Positions 11,716 to 25,024 of a stretch of 64,000 nt of DNA are shown here, piece after piece. Every line of letters begins with the position of its first letter. Position 1 is the stretch's first letter. This stretch comes from Cymodocea nodosa (Eukaryota > Streptophyta > Magnoliopsida > Alismatales > Cymodoceaceae): NCBI GenBank assembly GCA_036874045.1, contig CM072342.1:580501-644500 (forward strand), given 5' to 3'. The notes under the pieces are model-generated. The model searched no databases, was not told where the DNA came from, and saw nothing but the letters and a program-made list of their open reading frames with translations. The position numbers were made by a program, and so were the translations under genes.

Positions 11716-13790
11716 CTCCGATGATCCCCCCATCCCCGTCCCCAGGAAGAAGTGGCCCGTGGGTTGGAGCTTCTGCCGAAGATGTTAGCACTTTACAGTC
11801 CAGCTCTGTTTGGATCTCATCTGGATGTACGGGACTTTCTAGGATGTTAGGTCGGAGAACATTTTCTGTAAATTCCCGGGGATGACGTGAATGGAAAAAA
11901 AAAAAAATCCCAAAAAAAAAAAGTGAGAACATTTGGATTTCATTGCCTTACCAGCATCACTGTCGATTATTTTTGCAAATTAAAAAAAAAAAATCACTGT
12001 TGCCGTCTTGCGATGGGATCTTGGATGATCGGTCTTCTTCAACTGCGATGGTCCCACCGGGATTCGGCGTGCTCGCACTTTTTCCTACGAGAGCGAAAGA
12101 GTCGTCAACGTATATATATATATTCTTTAATTTTTCTTGGAGAGAATATGTTAAATAAAGTAACGCGTAGACGATCTTGAGTCAGTTTTATTAAAAAACG
12201 TATTGAATTGATAGGCTGAACGTCTTGAAGTTTCGAGGCATCCAAGCAAAAATGCGTGGGGGAAGAAAACATTATTTATTTATTTTGAGTTGATATATTA
12301 CCAGTTCAAGAAAAGAATGGCTTGGGTTTGTCGAACGCAGTGCATCTAATCTTGTACCAAGGCCGTGGAAAACTTTTCCCCTTTTTTTTTTTTTTTGCTT
12401 TTTGTTGAAACGAGGATTTGAATAGATAGTCTTTGTCATGTGCTGGCATGTGCTTCGGGATGTGAAGATTTTCGTTTGAATTCAATGCCCCGTTTCTTTC
12501 TCAGCCTTTCAAGATTAAATAGCATGATTCTTGATATTCCCAGTGGTTTCTTTACGTCTATCGAAATTTGAACGTTAGAAGAAAGTTACTGTGACAATTT
12601 TTTTCTTGAAAAGGTAGTTGTTATTACGAGAGTGTAGAAAATCTACCAACATTCAAAAATCCATGAAAAGAAAACAAACCTTCAAGGGTCCTGCAATAAT
12701 ATATTTCGGTACCGTCACCAAAGTGGAATGCTAGCCGTTAGATTTCACTGATGTGAATTGTGATGTAGTTATTTTCCGTAATTTCGTGACCTAAGTTTTT
12801 TGTGTCGTGGCGTTGACTTTTACGCAAAGAAGTTATGAACTTTTTTTCAATCTTTTTATATATTAATAATATTTGTGTTTAATTTGAACTTAGGGCTTTA
12901 TTTCTTTTGACAGAGGAGTCGAATCGACTACATTATCATGCTGATATCATGTTGTTGATGAATTATTTTTAACTCTATTCTTTAAATTTAACATAGAAAA
13001 GGATTGCTATTATTTATAGATTGACTAGCTGGTATATTCTCGGAGAAAATATATGATAGGACCAAAAATTCGTACATTTACATGCATTACGTCTAAAAAA
13101 GTAACAAGTACAAACTTAAACCCCATTTATAGGTCTGTAGTGGTAGTTGATGCCGTCGTCCATATGAAACAACGATGATATATATGTATATTCTCATGGA
13201 AAATGATTAGGTCGAACAATTATCTTAGCAATATAAGCCGTACTATATATTTAGCTAAACGGGAAAGTTATGAAATTTCACACACGTATATATTTAACAC
13301 ATACCTAATCATCTACACTACCTTAATCAATTAAAGCAGCGATACTCTTAATTGTTATTAAGGTTTAATTTCAACAAACATAAAAACCAGTATCATTATA
13401 AAAAGATTTAACATGTTCTTGCTTACGATGAAGAGAAGAAAAGAACATGATAGTGAGCAAGAGGGAAAAAAGAGAGTAGAAGAGGTGGAAAAACACGAGA
13501 GAGCAATTTATTTGACAATGTAATAATAAAAAACCATTTTTATTCAATTTTGATCTTCTAATTAAAATTATGTTGAAATTTACGTCATTTACAATTGAGT
13601 TAAACCAAGACTTTATTGAGCTGAGAACAAGTTATTTAACCAGTCAAGAAGAAGTCACCGATCTAATAAATAGTATAAGAAGAACATAGAATGCATTTGG
13701 AAAAAAAGAAATATCTGGAATGATGAAAGATGATATGTATAATTATCCAACCTTTCCAAGTATATATAGGAATTCATTTTTCATTTATAC

Positions 13791-13811
13791 TTATTATTAT
13801 TATTATTATTA
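13791..13811. repeat. (TTA)7 microsatellite
   Basis: Perfect trinucleotide run. Confidence 0.95.
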
Positions 13812-15125
13812 TGAACGATAATAAATTCGATTGATAATTTATCAAGAGACGACGTGTAGTTAATAAAATGCAAGAAAAATATATTGTTTAGCTAAATTAA
13901 TTCATATACATCGTGATTGTAATAACAATGTAGAGCTGTGTAATAATAAATATATTTATATAATCATCTAATCCATTCTATAAGATAGCACGCATTTAAC
14001 AGAAATTCAACTTAATATAGGTTACATTCATTGAAATGTATTGATTTAAAAATTTAACAGAAATTAGTCGATGTTTAATTCATGAATCAAAATTTATTCA
14101 ACTTTTGTCAATGAAAGGTTGGAAATAACTAACGTCGTTGTTGTGCAAGATAGATTAATAAAATATTAATAACATAAAAAACTGTTCACTATTTTGTTTG
14201 TGTGAATTATTATTACAACAACGCCGTATTGCGCACTTCATCACGTCGGCGCAACTAATAATTAGAGTTGTAAATTAAACCCAGTCGGCACAGTTGGGCC
14301 CGTACAAGTAGGGCCGCAACCAACGGTCACCGCTTGGTACAGTCTATCCGGACATGAATAGTGTCCAGGTTGGAAAAAAATGGCCAGCCCATGACATGTA
14401 TACTGATGATGAACGACTCCAACCTAGCAGTCGGTAGGTTTGGAATTTGTTGGTGGCCGGTGGTGGGCTGTGCACGCACCATCCGTCCCCAACATCCGAT
14501 AGCACGCGTGCTTTCCACGTGCAACGACAAGATGGTTGCCCTTTCCACGTAGAAAAAGGTTGTTTCCAAAACTACTATTTATATTTACGAAGAAGACCCG
14601 ATTGGAACAACGTGGGCCGGCATGTTGATGGGAATTTTCTTTCTGGGCCTGCAACTTTAGGCCTTAGAAGGAATGAGATGGACCAGAAAAATTTGAAATT
14701 ATTGAGGAGCGGGAGGAGAAGAGTAATCAACGGTAAATGTCTTGTAGCATCGACGGCAACCACATAAAGTTCTGAGGGCCCAATTTCACATCATCGGAAA
14801 TAACGTATTCACCAGGATCTTTTTCAGATTGATAAGATTATGCATCCGATAAATAATCTTCGAATCAAGGACCAAATCACTTCACTCGGTCATATATATG
14901 ACATAATAATCATCAAATGAATTACATTACACGAAAATGTGCGCACGGTTGGAATTGAAACTTCACTATGCTTGTTAATTAGTGTGTCGATATTGATTAA
15001 TCGTCTGGTGGAAGTTGTATCCCGCTTGATTTCAAAAAAATAATGGTAGACGATGTCCTCTTAAATTACCCCAAAACGCAAATTTATTTTTTGCAATGTT
15101 TATAGGGAAAAATATTGAAATATAT

Positions 15126-15540
15126 ACATTCAACTCAAAACCGAACGATTGATCAAGACTAAAGTTATCCTCCATCATATATTTTTGTTTGAAGTCGTTA
15201 TTTCAACATTTTTCCTTACTCATGCTCTTTTTTAGGCTCCACAAGTGTCTTTGCTTTTGGATGAATTAAATATATAGGAATGTAGGCCTAGAACATCAAA
15301 TTGGACTCTTAACACCAAGACGAAATACATACATCCAACTCAAAAATCAATTACCTAGAGTGTAGAGGTATTTTTTATGTTATTTCATTTTTAAGTTTTC
15401 AATGAATCTACATGGATTATATTTTCCAACACACTCCTTGAATTATGGTCTTCTTTAAGTCCCGGATGTGCCCTTGTTTTTAAATGGAGTGGATGCACTC
15501 AGACTTGAGATTGGAAGATCGTATTTGACCATGTTTAAAT
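15126..15540. repeat. Diverged tandem duplication, about 205 bp unit
   Basis: The phrase ACATYCAACTCAAAA occurs at 15126 and again at 15331. A second pair of blocks about 210-220 bp apart (near 15212 and 15432) share a CTC...TCTT...AGTG/GTGTCTTTGYTTTT-type pattern. The spacing indicates two diverged tandem copies of a repeat. The wording resembles LTR-like repeats common in plant genomes, but no ends or coding parts are visible. Confidence 0.45.
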
Positions 15541-17317
15541 GTCAATATTCAACTAAAAATAGAAATAGGAAAAAGTGGATGGGTCCTTAATTTAATTTAT
15601 TATATATTTTATATCAAATCCCATTCCATTTCCGAGAATATTTCAACAAAAATGGCATTTTAGAAAAGAGCGCGATGAAATTTCAATTAGTCGTTGACTG
15701 AGGATCCATTGCAAGATTTGTAGCATTTTTGTTTCGTAATTCCCAACTTAATTCTCCCCTTATTTGTGATGCCTCGTGGAATGAATATTGTCGTCATCTC
15801 AGCCATCCATCTGAGTCGACTATGTTAACAAGGAGTTTACTTTTAGAATATAAGGAATTTCAAATAGAGTAAATTATGGCAACACTCATTATAATTCATT
15901 TTACCATGTATATATTTAGCAATGACAGGAGGGATCTTAAATTAAGTTCAAATCTACGTAAAAATACCAACATTTTTAAAAAAAACTTTCCGTACCTTGT
16001 TTGAAATAAAGGGTCCATTTCGTTGTTGGATTATTCGATCCATATTATTTTTAATTTGCCATTTATATACATGGATGACATCCATCCAGCAAGGGAAAGT
16101 ACGAATGTCACTGGCCATCAATCAAGCAATCAAAATAATTAATAGTGGATGGTGTGCTTCCTATGCAAAATCCACAAACATATATATATATCAACAGGGG
16201 TTACGCTTTTGGTCCCCTCCTGTGTAGGCTTCCTTTGGATACAGTTTTATCTTGAATGGCAGCAAGCCTTCCAAACATCTTAACTGCTTTCAATGGAGTC
16301 TTATCTTTCTAGCTAATTTTATAGATATTAGATCTAAGGCGCTCATAGTTAAGGATGGAATAAGTAGTTTTCATTGAACGAGTAGTATAGCATTTGAAAT
16401 ATCAGGGTGGGCTATTAAGTAGTCGTTACCATGTATAATAATATATATAGATTCATTCAGTACTAATTACATATTCAGCACTCACTGTATGATAACGAAT
16501 CCTATATGGATGAATCACGTATATGAAGCTACAAACCGAATCGTAATAATCTTGTCGGTTCGATGAAATTGGAAGTCCTGGAGGACATGCGACGCTCCAT
16601 TACGTACGGTGTCGTCCCCATCCTCTTTCGGACGGACCGATCGAGCCCGTCGTCGTCATTCTTGGGCAGAACGGCGTAGTACAGATCATTAATATATATA
16701 TATACGGCATTTTCGTAGTGGTGTTGCGGTAACTTGGCGGCCAAGTATGTTAACAATATTTTACTCTTCCGGGCAACATTAAAATAAAATTAAGAAAAAG
16801 TTTAAACTTGGCGCCCAAGCCGCTCCTGTTAGCCCTTTTCGTTCGGTGGATCAGGAGGTCATCGTCCGCTGCGATTCGTTAAACCCAGAGACGATCGGTC
16901 TAATTCTATAATCCTGAATTATTAAAATTATGTGGTTGAACTTTATTGCCTGTAATTTATTCAAACCTTGGTTAGTGCCGATGACAGACAGTCCCGAAAC
17001 CTGTAATCTTTTAATTTAATCTTAACTTCTTTATAATAAAAAAATTCAGACGGTCCCGTAACCAAGGCCGTGCATTTTTTTTCTTTTTTTTTTTTGGAAG
17101 CCCGAGCTTCAACTTTTGGAACGGTCAATAATGTTCGCGATTAACGTGCTTCTTAATCGTCGAGATTAAAGAGTTAATTACGACAGCTATTCGTTCGATG
17201 ATAACGATTTTACCTGGGTTTGTGATGCATATGTTTGACAGGAAGAATATTTTAAATTTGAACAGAGGAAAAGACACCATCGGTATCAGAAAAATATTCA
17301 TAAACGAAGTTCTTAAT

Positions 17318-17353
17318 CTTCTTCTTCTTCTTCTTCTTCTTCTTCTTCTTCTT
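17318..17353. repeat. (CTT)12 microsatellite
   Basis: Perfect trinucleotide run. Confidence 0.95.
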
Positions 17354-18469
17354 TAACATGCTCAAGGTAGAAAGATAGACATCATTCTGCATGTTCGATC
17401 TTTTGGGAGTTCCCGATGATGTGATGATTTACGATTGACGCTCTAAGCTTGTTGCCAAAAGGGTTCACATATTCCCTGTGACTCTCTATAATTTCCACAA
17501 GCATCGATCTGCAGATTAAGGTTTCGGTTTCTTGCAATCGGTAATTAGAAAGGCTTGATTAATCTTTTAAGGTGTTTGATAGCAACATTTAAATATTCCA
17601 AGAGGATGCGTCCATGGACTCTCCTAAGATTAACTTGTTTTTAAATTACACAACATATATAAAAATGTGGTTTGGAATGCGACTAGAGTTATTGCGCGCT
17701 TTGGTCTTCGACACTTATACATCTCCGACGACATGCATGTTTGTTTTTGTCATTCATCCGAAGTCTCTCCACCCAAACAACAATCTACAAAGAATACCTT
17801 GAATTCAAAGATTAAGTTATTGTGAGGCGTGCAAGCAAGCGAATTGAACAAACATTGACGTCGTACCCACGTCAGGGGTTCCTCTTCCAGTTTGGAATAA
17901 TGTTTGTCTTTCCTTTTTTCGGCTAAGCACAGTGTATTAAATTTATTTAAATTTGAATTCGATTTGCAATGAAAAGGCGATCTGCCACATATGTAGCGCG
18001 ATTGACGCTGCGCCGTGCGTGGCACCACATGCACGCACAGTCCGATGGGTCGGAACCTCGTAAGCCGAAAAGAACGACTGTCGCCGCCGCGCTTTACACG
18101 TTCCCCTCCCCGGCATACAAATCATCGCGCGCACTTTCATCCAACGGTGCAGATTCATTACGTTCGACGGTATACATGCCTTCGCAACACATGTTCGGGA
18201 CGTTAGAAACTCTGACGTCTATATCTTCCTATCTTTGCGAAATATCCAGCAAATATCATCGCGAGATTTTCTTTTTTTCGTTGGTCTATGAATTTTAGAT
18301 GTAAAAATTCAAATACGCGATCAACCTTGAGGTCCATGCAATATCAGCACACCGACGGCGGCGATGGAGCACATCATCGATCGTTGGAGTTTATCAATAG
18401 ATGCAAGGGATGAGTTTATAGTCTTAATCTGTTTTCACATCATTCAGTTATCATTTGATGTTGACATGT

Positions 18470-20872
18470 TGTTGGGGAATGAGAACTCACGTATGACAAT
18501 AAAAAATAAAAACTACAGAGTGACCAGAAGAAAATAGCCAAAAACATAAAAATTAAATATTTACAAGATGTTTACGTCTACGATTATACTAATCAAATTT
18601 CTTCTCACCAAGAGACGAGCAGTTACGTGTGTTACGAAATACTTAAAATTAAAATATTATTTGATATAGAATTATCATAATTGTTAGAACATTTGTATTT
18701 TGATAATATAAAAATTTACGTGAGAAAATAAATTGTATTTCACAAGTGTCATAAAATAACAATAGTTCAGTAAATTATAAATTAAAAAGTAAATAAACAG
18801 ATACAGAAAATGTTGTCAGAGAAAAATAAGAACTTCAAAAAATTTAAAGGCTAAGTATCTGAAAAGTCAATTTAAATTAATAGAAATTTCTTCAAAAAGT
18901 TAGGAGACTAACTATCAAAAAGTCAAGTCTGTTCGAAAGGTTACTAGAGAAAATATCTTAAAAGTCAATTTAAAGTATCAGAAATTCCTTCAAAAAGTTA
19001 GGAGCCTGACTATTTGAAAGTTAAGTTTGTTCAGAAGGTTACTAGAGAAAGTATTCGAAAAGTAGTCTAAAGCATCAGAAATTATTTCAGAAAGTTAGAA
19101 GGCTAACTATCCGAAATTAGAAGTTCTTCGGAAAGTTAGTAATATAGCTATTTAAATGATCAGAAAGTTAAGAAGCTAACTATCCGAAAGTCTAAGAAAA
19201 TTAGAGAGTTAGAAACACTAAATATCTGAATAGTTAAGTCAGATAATTATGCATATGTAGAAATTAAACATATAATAGTTATAAGCTTAGAGGGAGAATC
19301 GAAAGGTTACTGTAGGTAACTATCCGAAAGTTGAAACATTTCGATAAGTTAACAGTTACAACTATTCAAAACTTAAGTAATTCAATTACACACGTGCATA
19401 AATCATAAAACACTAGCTGGAGACCTAAAAGGATTTTTGTAAAGTTAGAAAAACTAACTATTCGAAAAATGAGAAGTTTCAAAAAGTTGCAAATTTAGCT
19501 ATTTGAAACTTAAGTTATTCAAGTACATATGTGCAGAAATCAAAAAACCAACAGTTAGAAACTTAAAAGAAAAATCAAAAAGTTAAGACAGCTAACTATT
19601 TGAAAGTTAAATTATTTCAGAAAGTTAACATCTAACTATCTAAACTTAAGGAGAACTCACGTGTATGACTTAAAGCTCTATGACATAGCTAAGAAAACTC
19701 TCCAGTTAAATCGGAAGGTTTTGAAGCTAACATTCGAAAGTTAATTACTTTTTGGTAAGTTACAGTTTCAAGTGTTTAAACTTAAGACACCTCACATGTA
19801 AAACTTAAATACTTACATGACAAGTAGTCAAAAGTTTTGAAAATAGGTTTCGGAAGGTTTAGAACGTAATTATCCAAAAAAAGAGACTTTTCGATGAGTT
19901 ACATTTGTTAAGTATTTGAACTTAAAGCTTCTCATATGCATAACTTAAATATTCACATAATAGATATAAGGAGGGATCTCTATCCATCTAAAAGTTACAG
20001 ATCAGTTATTTGGATTTTCGAAATGTTACAATAGCTAATTATTAGAAAATAAAAAGGAATCGAAAGGTTACATAAAGGAAAGTATATAGAACAATAACTT
20101 AACATATTTGGACCTAGCAATTTAGTAAGTACAATAGAATCAATCTATTGAAGAGAAAATATAATCGTTAGACTTACAAGTATAAATACAAATAGATTAT
20201 TCAATATCAGGTAGAGCTAACAAGTGAGATTACTTATGCAATCACATACAGAGATACAATATACATTGCAAATCAACTACTGTTATAGAAGAAAATTCAA
20301 TTCAGATTAAATGTAACAAAAAATAAATTGAAATTTGGATTTACACGAAGATTTTTAAAACTTTCCATGTGGTGAAAGTCTGATTCAAGAAGGATCATTC
20401 GATTTGTAGCTTCAACTTGAAAACTACAAGTTGTTGGTTTGAGTTTCAACCTGAAAACTCAAGAAGTTAGTTTACTGAAGTTTTTACCTAAAATTTTTTA
20501 AGTAGTTGGTTATAGGTATGATCAAAAAGCTCAAGTGAATGATTTGTTCTTGTTTTAACCTAAAAATAAGTGTATGTAATCAAAAAGCTCAAGTGAATGA
20601 TTTGTTCTTGTTTTAACTTAAAAATAAGTGTATGTAAATGTTGAAACACTTAATAAAACTCAAGTGAACCTTAAGGATGGACTAACTTAATTTGTGAATC
20701 AAACTAAAAATTTCTTTGTATTTTATTTATATTTGTATTGTGCATGATTTAATTACTTGCTTAATATTTGTGCATATTAATTATTCAATATTAGTTAATT
20801 AAAATAGAAAAAATTTAAAATTATACATAGATTATCATTCATACTCCTTTGGTGAACTATAATATCCTAACA
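18470..20872 (+). repeat. LTR-like element with diverged 135-150 bp tandem units
   Basis: From about 18.84 to 20.1 kb the words AAAGTTA..., CTAACTAT..GAAAGT and a phrase of the type TCACRTGTATGACTTAAA recur roughly every 135-150 bases (for example near 19240, 19390, 19525, 19655, 19793 and 19932). The units are strongly diverged. The whole element may run from TGTTGGGG (18470) to CCTAACA (20872), which look like retrotransposon LTR ends, but no target-site duplication matches there. There is no open frame. A related copy in the opposite orientation lies at about 31.6-33.0 kb. Confidence 0.6.
20521..20636 (+). repeat. 58-bp tandem duplication
   Basis: Two adjacent 58-base copies (20521-20578 and 20579-20636) that differ at one base. 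They lie inside the larger repeat element and are far more alike than its other units, so this duplication is recent. Confidence 0.95.
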
Positions 20873-23190
20873 ATAATATTTTTATAAAATGTCAGATTTA
20901 CAACATAAGTAATCTTTACATACTTTACACCTGATACTCATTTTAAATTATATGTTAGATTAGTGATTCGGTAAATATTGTAAGCTAGAAAATAGTTCTT
21001 TGAATCTTCAGAAAATCAAAACTTATTTTAAATTTTTTTGCCTTCATGATTTTGTAGCTATTTTTTTCCTCTCTTTTTTTTTGATAATGATTTTGTGGCA
21101 ATTGTCACGAACGTAAAAGGAATCTAATAGCTTTCGAATAGCAGAGGCATGGGAAGAGAGTTGTTGCTCTAACTGGTAATTTAATGCACTCTGTTCAAGC
21201 CAACTTCTTTTTATTTTTATTTTAACTTTTGGAGAATCAATTAAGAAATTCTAGCTTCGCTACATGGGAAGCCAAGTATAGAATCACGGGAGCAAGGTTC
21301 GCTTTTCGTTGCTTATTTTTTGAAGTTAGAGAAAGAATGATGCGAGTCCCAACCCATCCTGCTATCTTTACGAGAACGTGTGTGCCAGTGTAAGCACAGA
21401 AACGCGCAAAAATAAAACTATAGCATTTGTAGTAAAGTATTTGTATATGTTTCAAAATTGATGTAAAAATATTTTCTTTCAAATCTTACCCTCTACGGAG
21501 AAAGGGAAGGGAAATATTTCAGCCTTGCGATTTAGACTAATAAAGAAATTCTTTTTCTTATGCACACCTGATATATACGCACGTTAATGGAAGATATTTT
21601 TCTTTTCATTTAGAATATCTAGGACTATTTTCTGGAATATAGAAGAATGAAAACTAATGACTATAGTAGGATTAACAAAAAACTCATTCAAAATTTAAAA
21701 CTAGCAAGATTAGACTACGTTTGTGCATAATAATGGACTATTATACGTGTGATTTGATTATGAACCATTACTGTCAAGAAAAAAAAAAATCAAATTGTGA
21801 ATTCAATTTTTTGGCATATGTATATATTGTTGTAAATGGGATATATGCTTGTTCAAAAATAACAACAAGATTTTAATCCTTGTAAATATTAAAACTGAGA
21901 CGGTAACCAATAGGTCCAGCGGCCTTTATCACAAATTTTCGTTATTTTTTATTTCAATCTCTACCGTCCACTTGGCTGGATCTAACGATTTCACGTACAA
22001 GTGCACAATTGTAGAACGTGTCAAAATAAAGAGCACTTTTCATCGTACATTGAACAGTTCAAGGTACGTAGTATCTCTGATTACAAACAAAACTAAAATA
22101 TTCGCTTATGTTATATCATTATAAATACGTAAAATAGTAATATTAAATATATAAATGCCGAAATTAAATCTCTATTACTTTCTCCAAAGGTTTTAAATTT
22201 CACCAATTTCTTTCAATTTCAACTGTTGATTTTTAAATAAAAACCTGCGAAAAGATAAAAAAAAACTTTTAATATATTGTAGAATATATTATAAAATTTA
22301 AAGAATGTATAATTAAATTTCTGATTATAAAAATGGATGCATTACGAAATTTTTTGACAATAATAATTTTTACATCCACTAATTTATTTTGAATTATTTT
22401 TAGTGGTCGATCAGGATCCAGCCACGTTAAGGAAAGTAATTACCACTTCCATTTGTCTCAAGAGAATATAATTCTACCAACTAGGTCCAGTTCATCATTA
22501 TCGCAATGGAAAAACTGTCCACTGTTCAAGGAAAATTCAAATAATTTCCTTATTCTGTGTGGAAGGAATTAAGCTGACAATCGAGATCCCACGACGCAGG
22601 TCGCAGGTAAGCGCGAAATATTAACGAAAATTCTATCCTCCTCGCGAGGTTTCTCGCTCAAAGGTCAAATGAGTATTAATTGAGACAAATACTTTTACAC
22701 ATAATCAAGATTTTGAAATATCAATTAATGTCTAACGAAATCTTATAATACCAAAACTTAATGCTCTGTCAAAAAGCGAGTATTGATCGGTAATCCGTGG
22801 TGCTCGGAAACAGGCGATTTTTTTTTCCCATGCGGAGAGTGGATGGGTACGGAGCGAGCGCCGTTTGAAAAGATCGGGCTTTGAACGCCAGCGCGCCGCG
22901 ATTACGCCACGACTCGATCGCATTTACTTCTCTCGTACCCATCTAATAAAATGAAATAAATAAATACCATGAAAGGTTAAAAGAAAAAGAAAAAGAAAAA
23001 AAAAAAAGGTAAAGAAATGGTCAGTCCCGCTAAGCGACAGACGCCTATGTCCTCCTCGGTCGCCATACAGGGCATGCCACGCACGTATTAGGCATGATTT
23101 CCATCCCATGTAAATTACCTCCGTAATCATTTACTAATATTCCATTAAGGATTCATTTATTTATTTATGTATCGGAGATGGTAATTTACC
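20873..23190. other. Intergenic DNA upstream of the CRF gene
   Basis: AT-rich with scattered chance open frames and no recognisable gene. A GC-richer island at about 22.75-23.12 kb is probably a distal regulatory region. Confidence 0.5.
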
Positions 23191-24037
23191 CAGATCTTGG
23201 CTGGGGTCGTGACGTGGGCACGTGACGGCACGCACGACGACCCCCGATGCACCCAAACGAAGGGTCGGATCTTTTCCCATCTACTCGAGATTTCATCGGC
23301 GCCGTTGGTTCCTCATCTCCTTCTTTTTGCCATTTCATTCTCGTTTGCTTTTTTTTTTTTTGCCAGACGTCCGCCTGCCCCTGTTCTCGGGGTTTTAGGC
23401 GCAGAGAACAGGGGAGGACCGGAGGACGCAGCACGGACGCGAAGAAGGGGAGACCGATCTGGCAGAAGACTGCGAGAGATTTATGTCGGCTGGTTCTCGC
23501 CATCTGCTGTCGCTCCCCGTTCGCTCCGTTGAGAAGCTCTGGCTTTCTTCTCCTCCTCCGTCCCACCTAAAGAACACATCCAAGTCGTCTTGCTCCTCTT
23601 CTTCTTCTTTTCCTTGTTCTCTTTTTGGCGGTGGTTCTCTCTGTATGCGACCGAGGGGAGCGAAGGGTTCGATGCCATTGAAGCCTGTGAGGTTCGTGAC
23701 GGATCCTTTCCCTCCACTTATTGCCTTTCACCTTTTTTCCAAAAAATAGCCACCGCCTGTGTCATATTCTTTTCTCAAGAATCTGGGATTTTCGCTGATT
23801 TGTCTTTGCGATTTATTGTGCTTTTAGGTGTGGTTTTGGAGTGAAGTACTTCGGATTCCTTCATATACGAGGCTGCTTCTTCCACCTCTACTTCTTCCTT
23901 AGAGGATCTCGTACTTGACAACCCGTCGGATTCCACCATTTTTGTGCTCCGAGACCTTCATAGCTCCCCTTTCCTCGCTACTGATCGACCAATTTTGTTC
24001 CACTTTTATCTATCAAATCTTCCTTTTTTAGAGAAAA
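23191..24037 (+). promoter_or_regulatory. Promoter and long 5' leader of the CRF gene
   Basis: This block is GC-rich and pyrimidine-rich and has a G-box core (CACGTG, about 23220). It probably covers the core promoter and a long leader of the gene at 24038. Upstream ATGs are present, including an 88-codon frame at 23483-23749 and a 63-codon frame at 23944-24135 that overlaps the main start. A possible leader intron runs from 23692 (GAG|GTTCG) to 23827 (CTTTTAG|GTG) and would break up the first of these. The transcript start and splicing are inferred. Confidence 0.4.
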
Positions 24038-25024
24038 ATGCGGCTTCAAAAGAAAAAGGACCCAAAAGATCCGTCCATAGCGGCCACACCTCCTCCATTA
24101 GCCCAGTTCGTGCGCACGATTCGGCTTGTTTGTGACGATCCTGAAGCAACGGATTCGGAAAGCGACAACGAGTACATCACCAGCAACGACACCAGTCGCC
24201 GGAAGAGGATGGTCGTGGAGATCCGAATCCCGGAGGATGCTGTTCACTCCACAACGGATGCTTCTTCACAGGACAGCTTTGCTGCCCCTCGAAAACCCTC
24301 CAAAAACCCTGAAAGAAAGGTCGTCTCTACCAAACCCTTGACGGTTTCGTCCGTCGACAACAAGAGCAAGATGAGGGGCGTCCGACAGAGGAGGTGGGGC
24401 AAGTGGGCCGCTGAGATCCGAGATCCCATCCGGGGCCGTCGCCTGTGGCTGGGAACATATGACACTGCAGAGGAAGCGTCGATTGCGTATAGAAAGGCTG
24501 CGCTCAACATCGAGGCCGAGAAGAATGCCTTGTCCCTTAAAAACCGCCGCCAGCCCAACAAAGTGAACTCCACCTCCACCTCCGTCTCCGACGACTCAGA
24601 GAGCCAACAAAACTTCTTGTTGTCTTCTCCTTCGTCGGTGCTCGCTGTAGCCAAGCCAGTTGAGGACGTGAAGATAACCACATCCGCTGCTCCCTCTACC
24701 ACTCCCCCCCTTGCTGCTTCGACACCGGGGGAGGGGAGGGTGTCTGCTACTCCTCCACACGAGGTTTTGGAGCGTGGCGAGGACCAGTTTTTCATACCCT
24801 TCGATCGGGAATACTTTAGCATGCCGGACAGCATAGACATGGACATCGGTCCGGAGTTCGATGGGTTTTTGCCGGACGATGATTTGGGGCAGATTCTTGA
24901 TGGATTCGACGGTATGGAAGATTTCCCTTTTTGTGGGTTGGACGACAAGTTGGACGGTGGTGGCCGGGACTTGCTCAGCGGCGGCTTTGATAACATCGAC
25001 CCTTGCGGTTGGATCGATGCTTGA
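24038..25024 (+). CDS. CRF: AP2/ERF transcription factor, cytokinin response factor type (328 aa)
   Basis: Intronless frame, as is usual for this family. Residues about 22-44 ([20 protein letters not shown]) match the CRF domain that defines cytokinin response factors and serves in protein interaction. Residues 112-169 are one AP2/ERF DNA-binding domain: [19 protein letters not shown], then [17 protein letters not shown] and a short helix end. The WAAEIRD and [10 protein letters not shown] blocks are typical ERF. An SPSSVL motif at 197-202 matches the putative MAP-kinase site found after the AP2 domain in this family. The C-terminus (from about residue 265) is acidic and rich in Asp, Phe and Gly, a likely activation region. 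The product should act in the nucleus on GCC-box-like sites. Oddities are RMRGVRQRR-type changes where YRGVRQRPW is usual. ATG 24038 is chosen because the CRF domain starts 21 codons later. Confidence 0.93.
   Translation: MRLQKKKDPKDPSIAATPPPLAQFVRTIRLVCDDPEATDSESDNEYITSNDTSRRKRMVVEIRIPEDAVHSTTDASSQDSFAAPRKPSKNPERKVVSTKPLTVSSVDNKSKMRGVRQRRWGKWAAEIRDPIRGRRLWLGTYDTAEEASIAYRKAALNIEAEKNALSLKNRRQPNKVNSTSTSVSDDSESQQNFLLSSPSSVLAVAKPVEDVKITTSAAPSTTPPLAASTPGEGRVSATPPHEVLERGEDQFFIPFDREYFSMPDSIDMDIGPEFDGFLPDDDLGQILDGFDGMEDFPFCGLDDKLDGGGRDLLSGGFDNIDPCGWIDA

Larger units (their letters stand above)
11716..18469. other. Intergenic DNA with microsatellites and old repeats
   Basis: AT-rich DNA with no supportable gene. 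The first 200-300 bases are probably the 3' UTR of the 11215 gene. It holds (TTA)7 at 13791-13811, (CTT)12 at 17318-17353 and a diverged tandem duplication near 15.13-15.54 kb. GC-richer islands at about 14.3-14.8 and 17.95-18.25 kb have short open frames on both strands but no domain or splice pattern. Confidence 0.5.

Noticed and set aside
14327-14767. Overlapping frames around 14.5 kb
   Set aside because: Open on both strands at once with no recognisable motif; the composition of the island is enough to explain them.
17969-18298. 109-codon ATG frame
   Set aside because: It has an ATG but no promoter, domain or conserved-looking block, and other frames are open across the same island.
23186-23583. 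126-codon minus-strand frame
   Set aside because: Lies in the GC-rich leader and promoter of the CRF gene; Arg/Lys-rich with no motif.
23660-23680. tRNA-like B box (GGTTCGATGCC)
   Set aside because: No A box, no acceptor stem and no cloverleaf could be drawn upstream.
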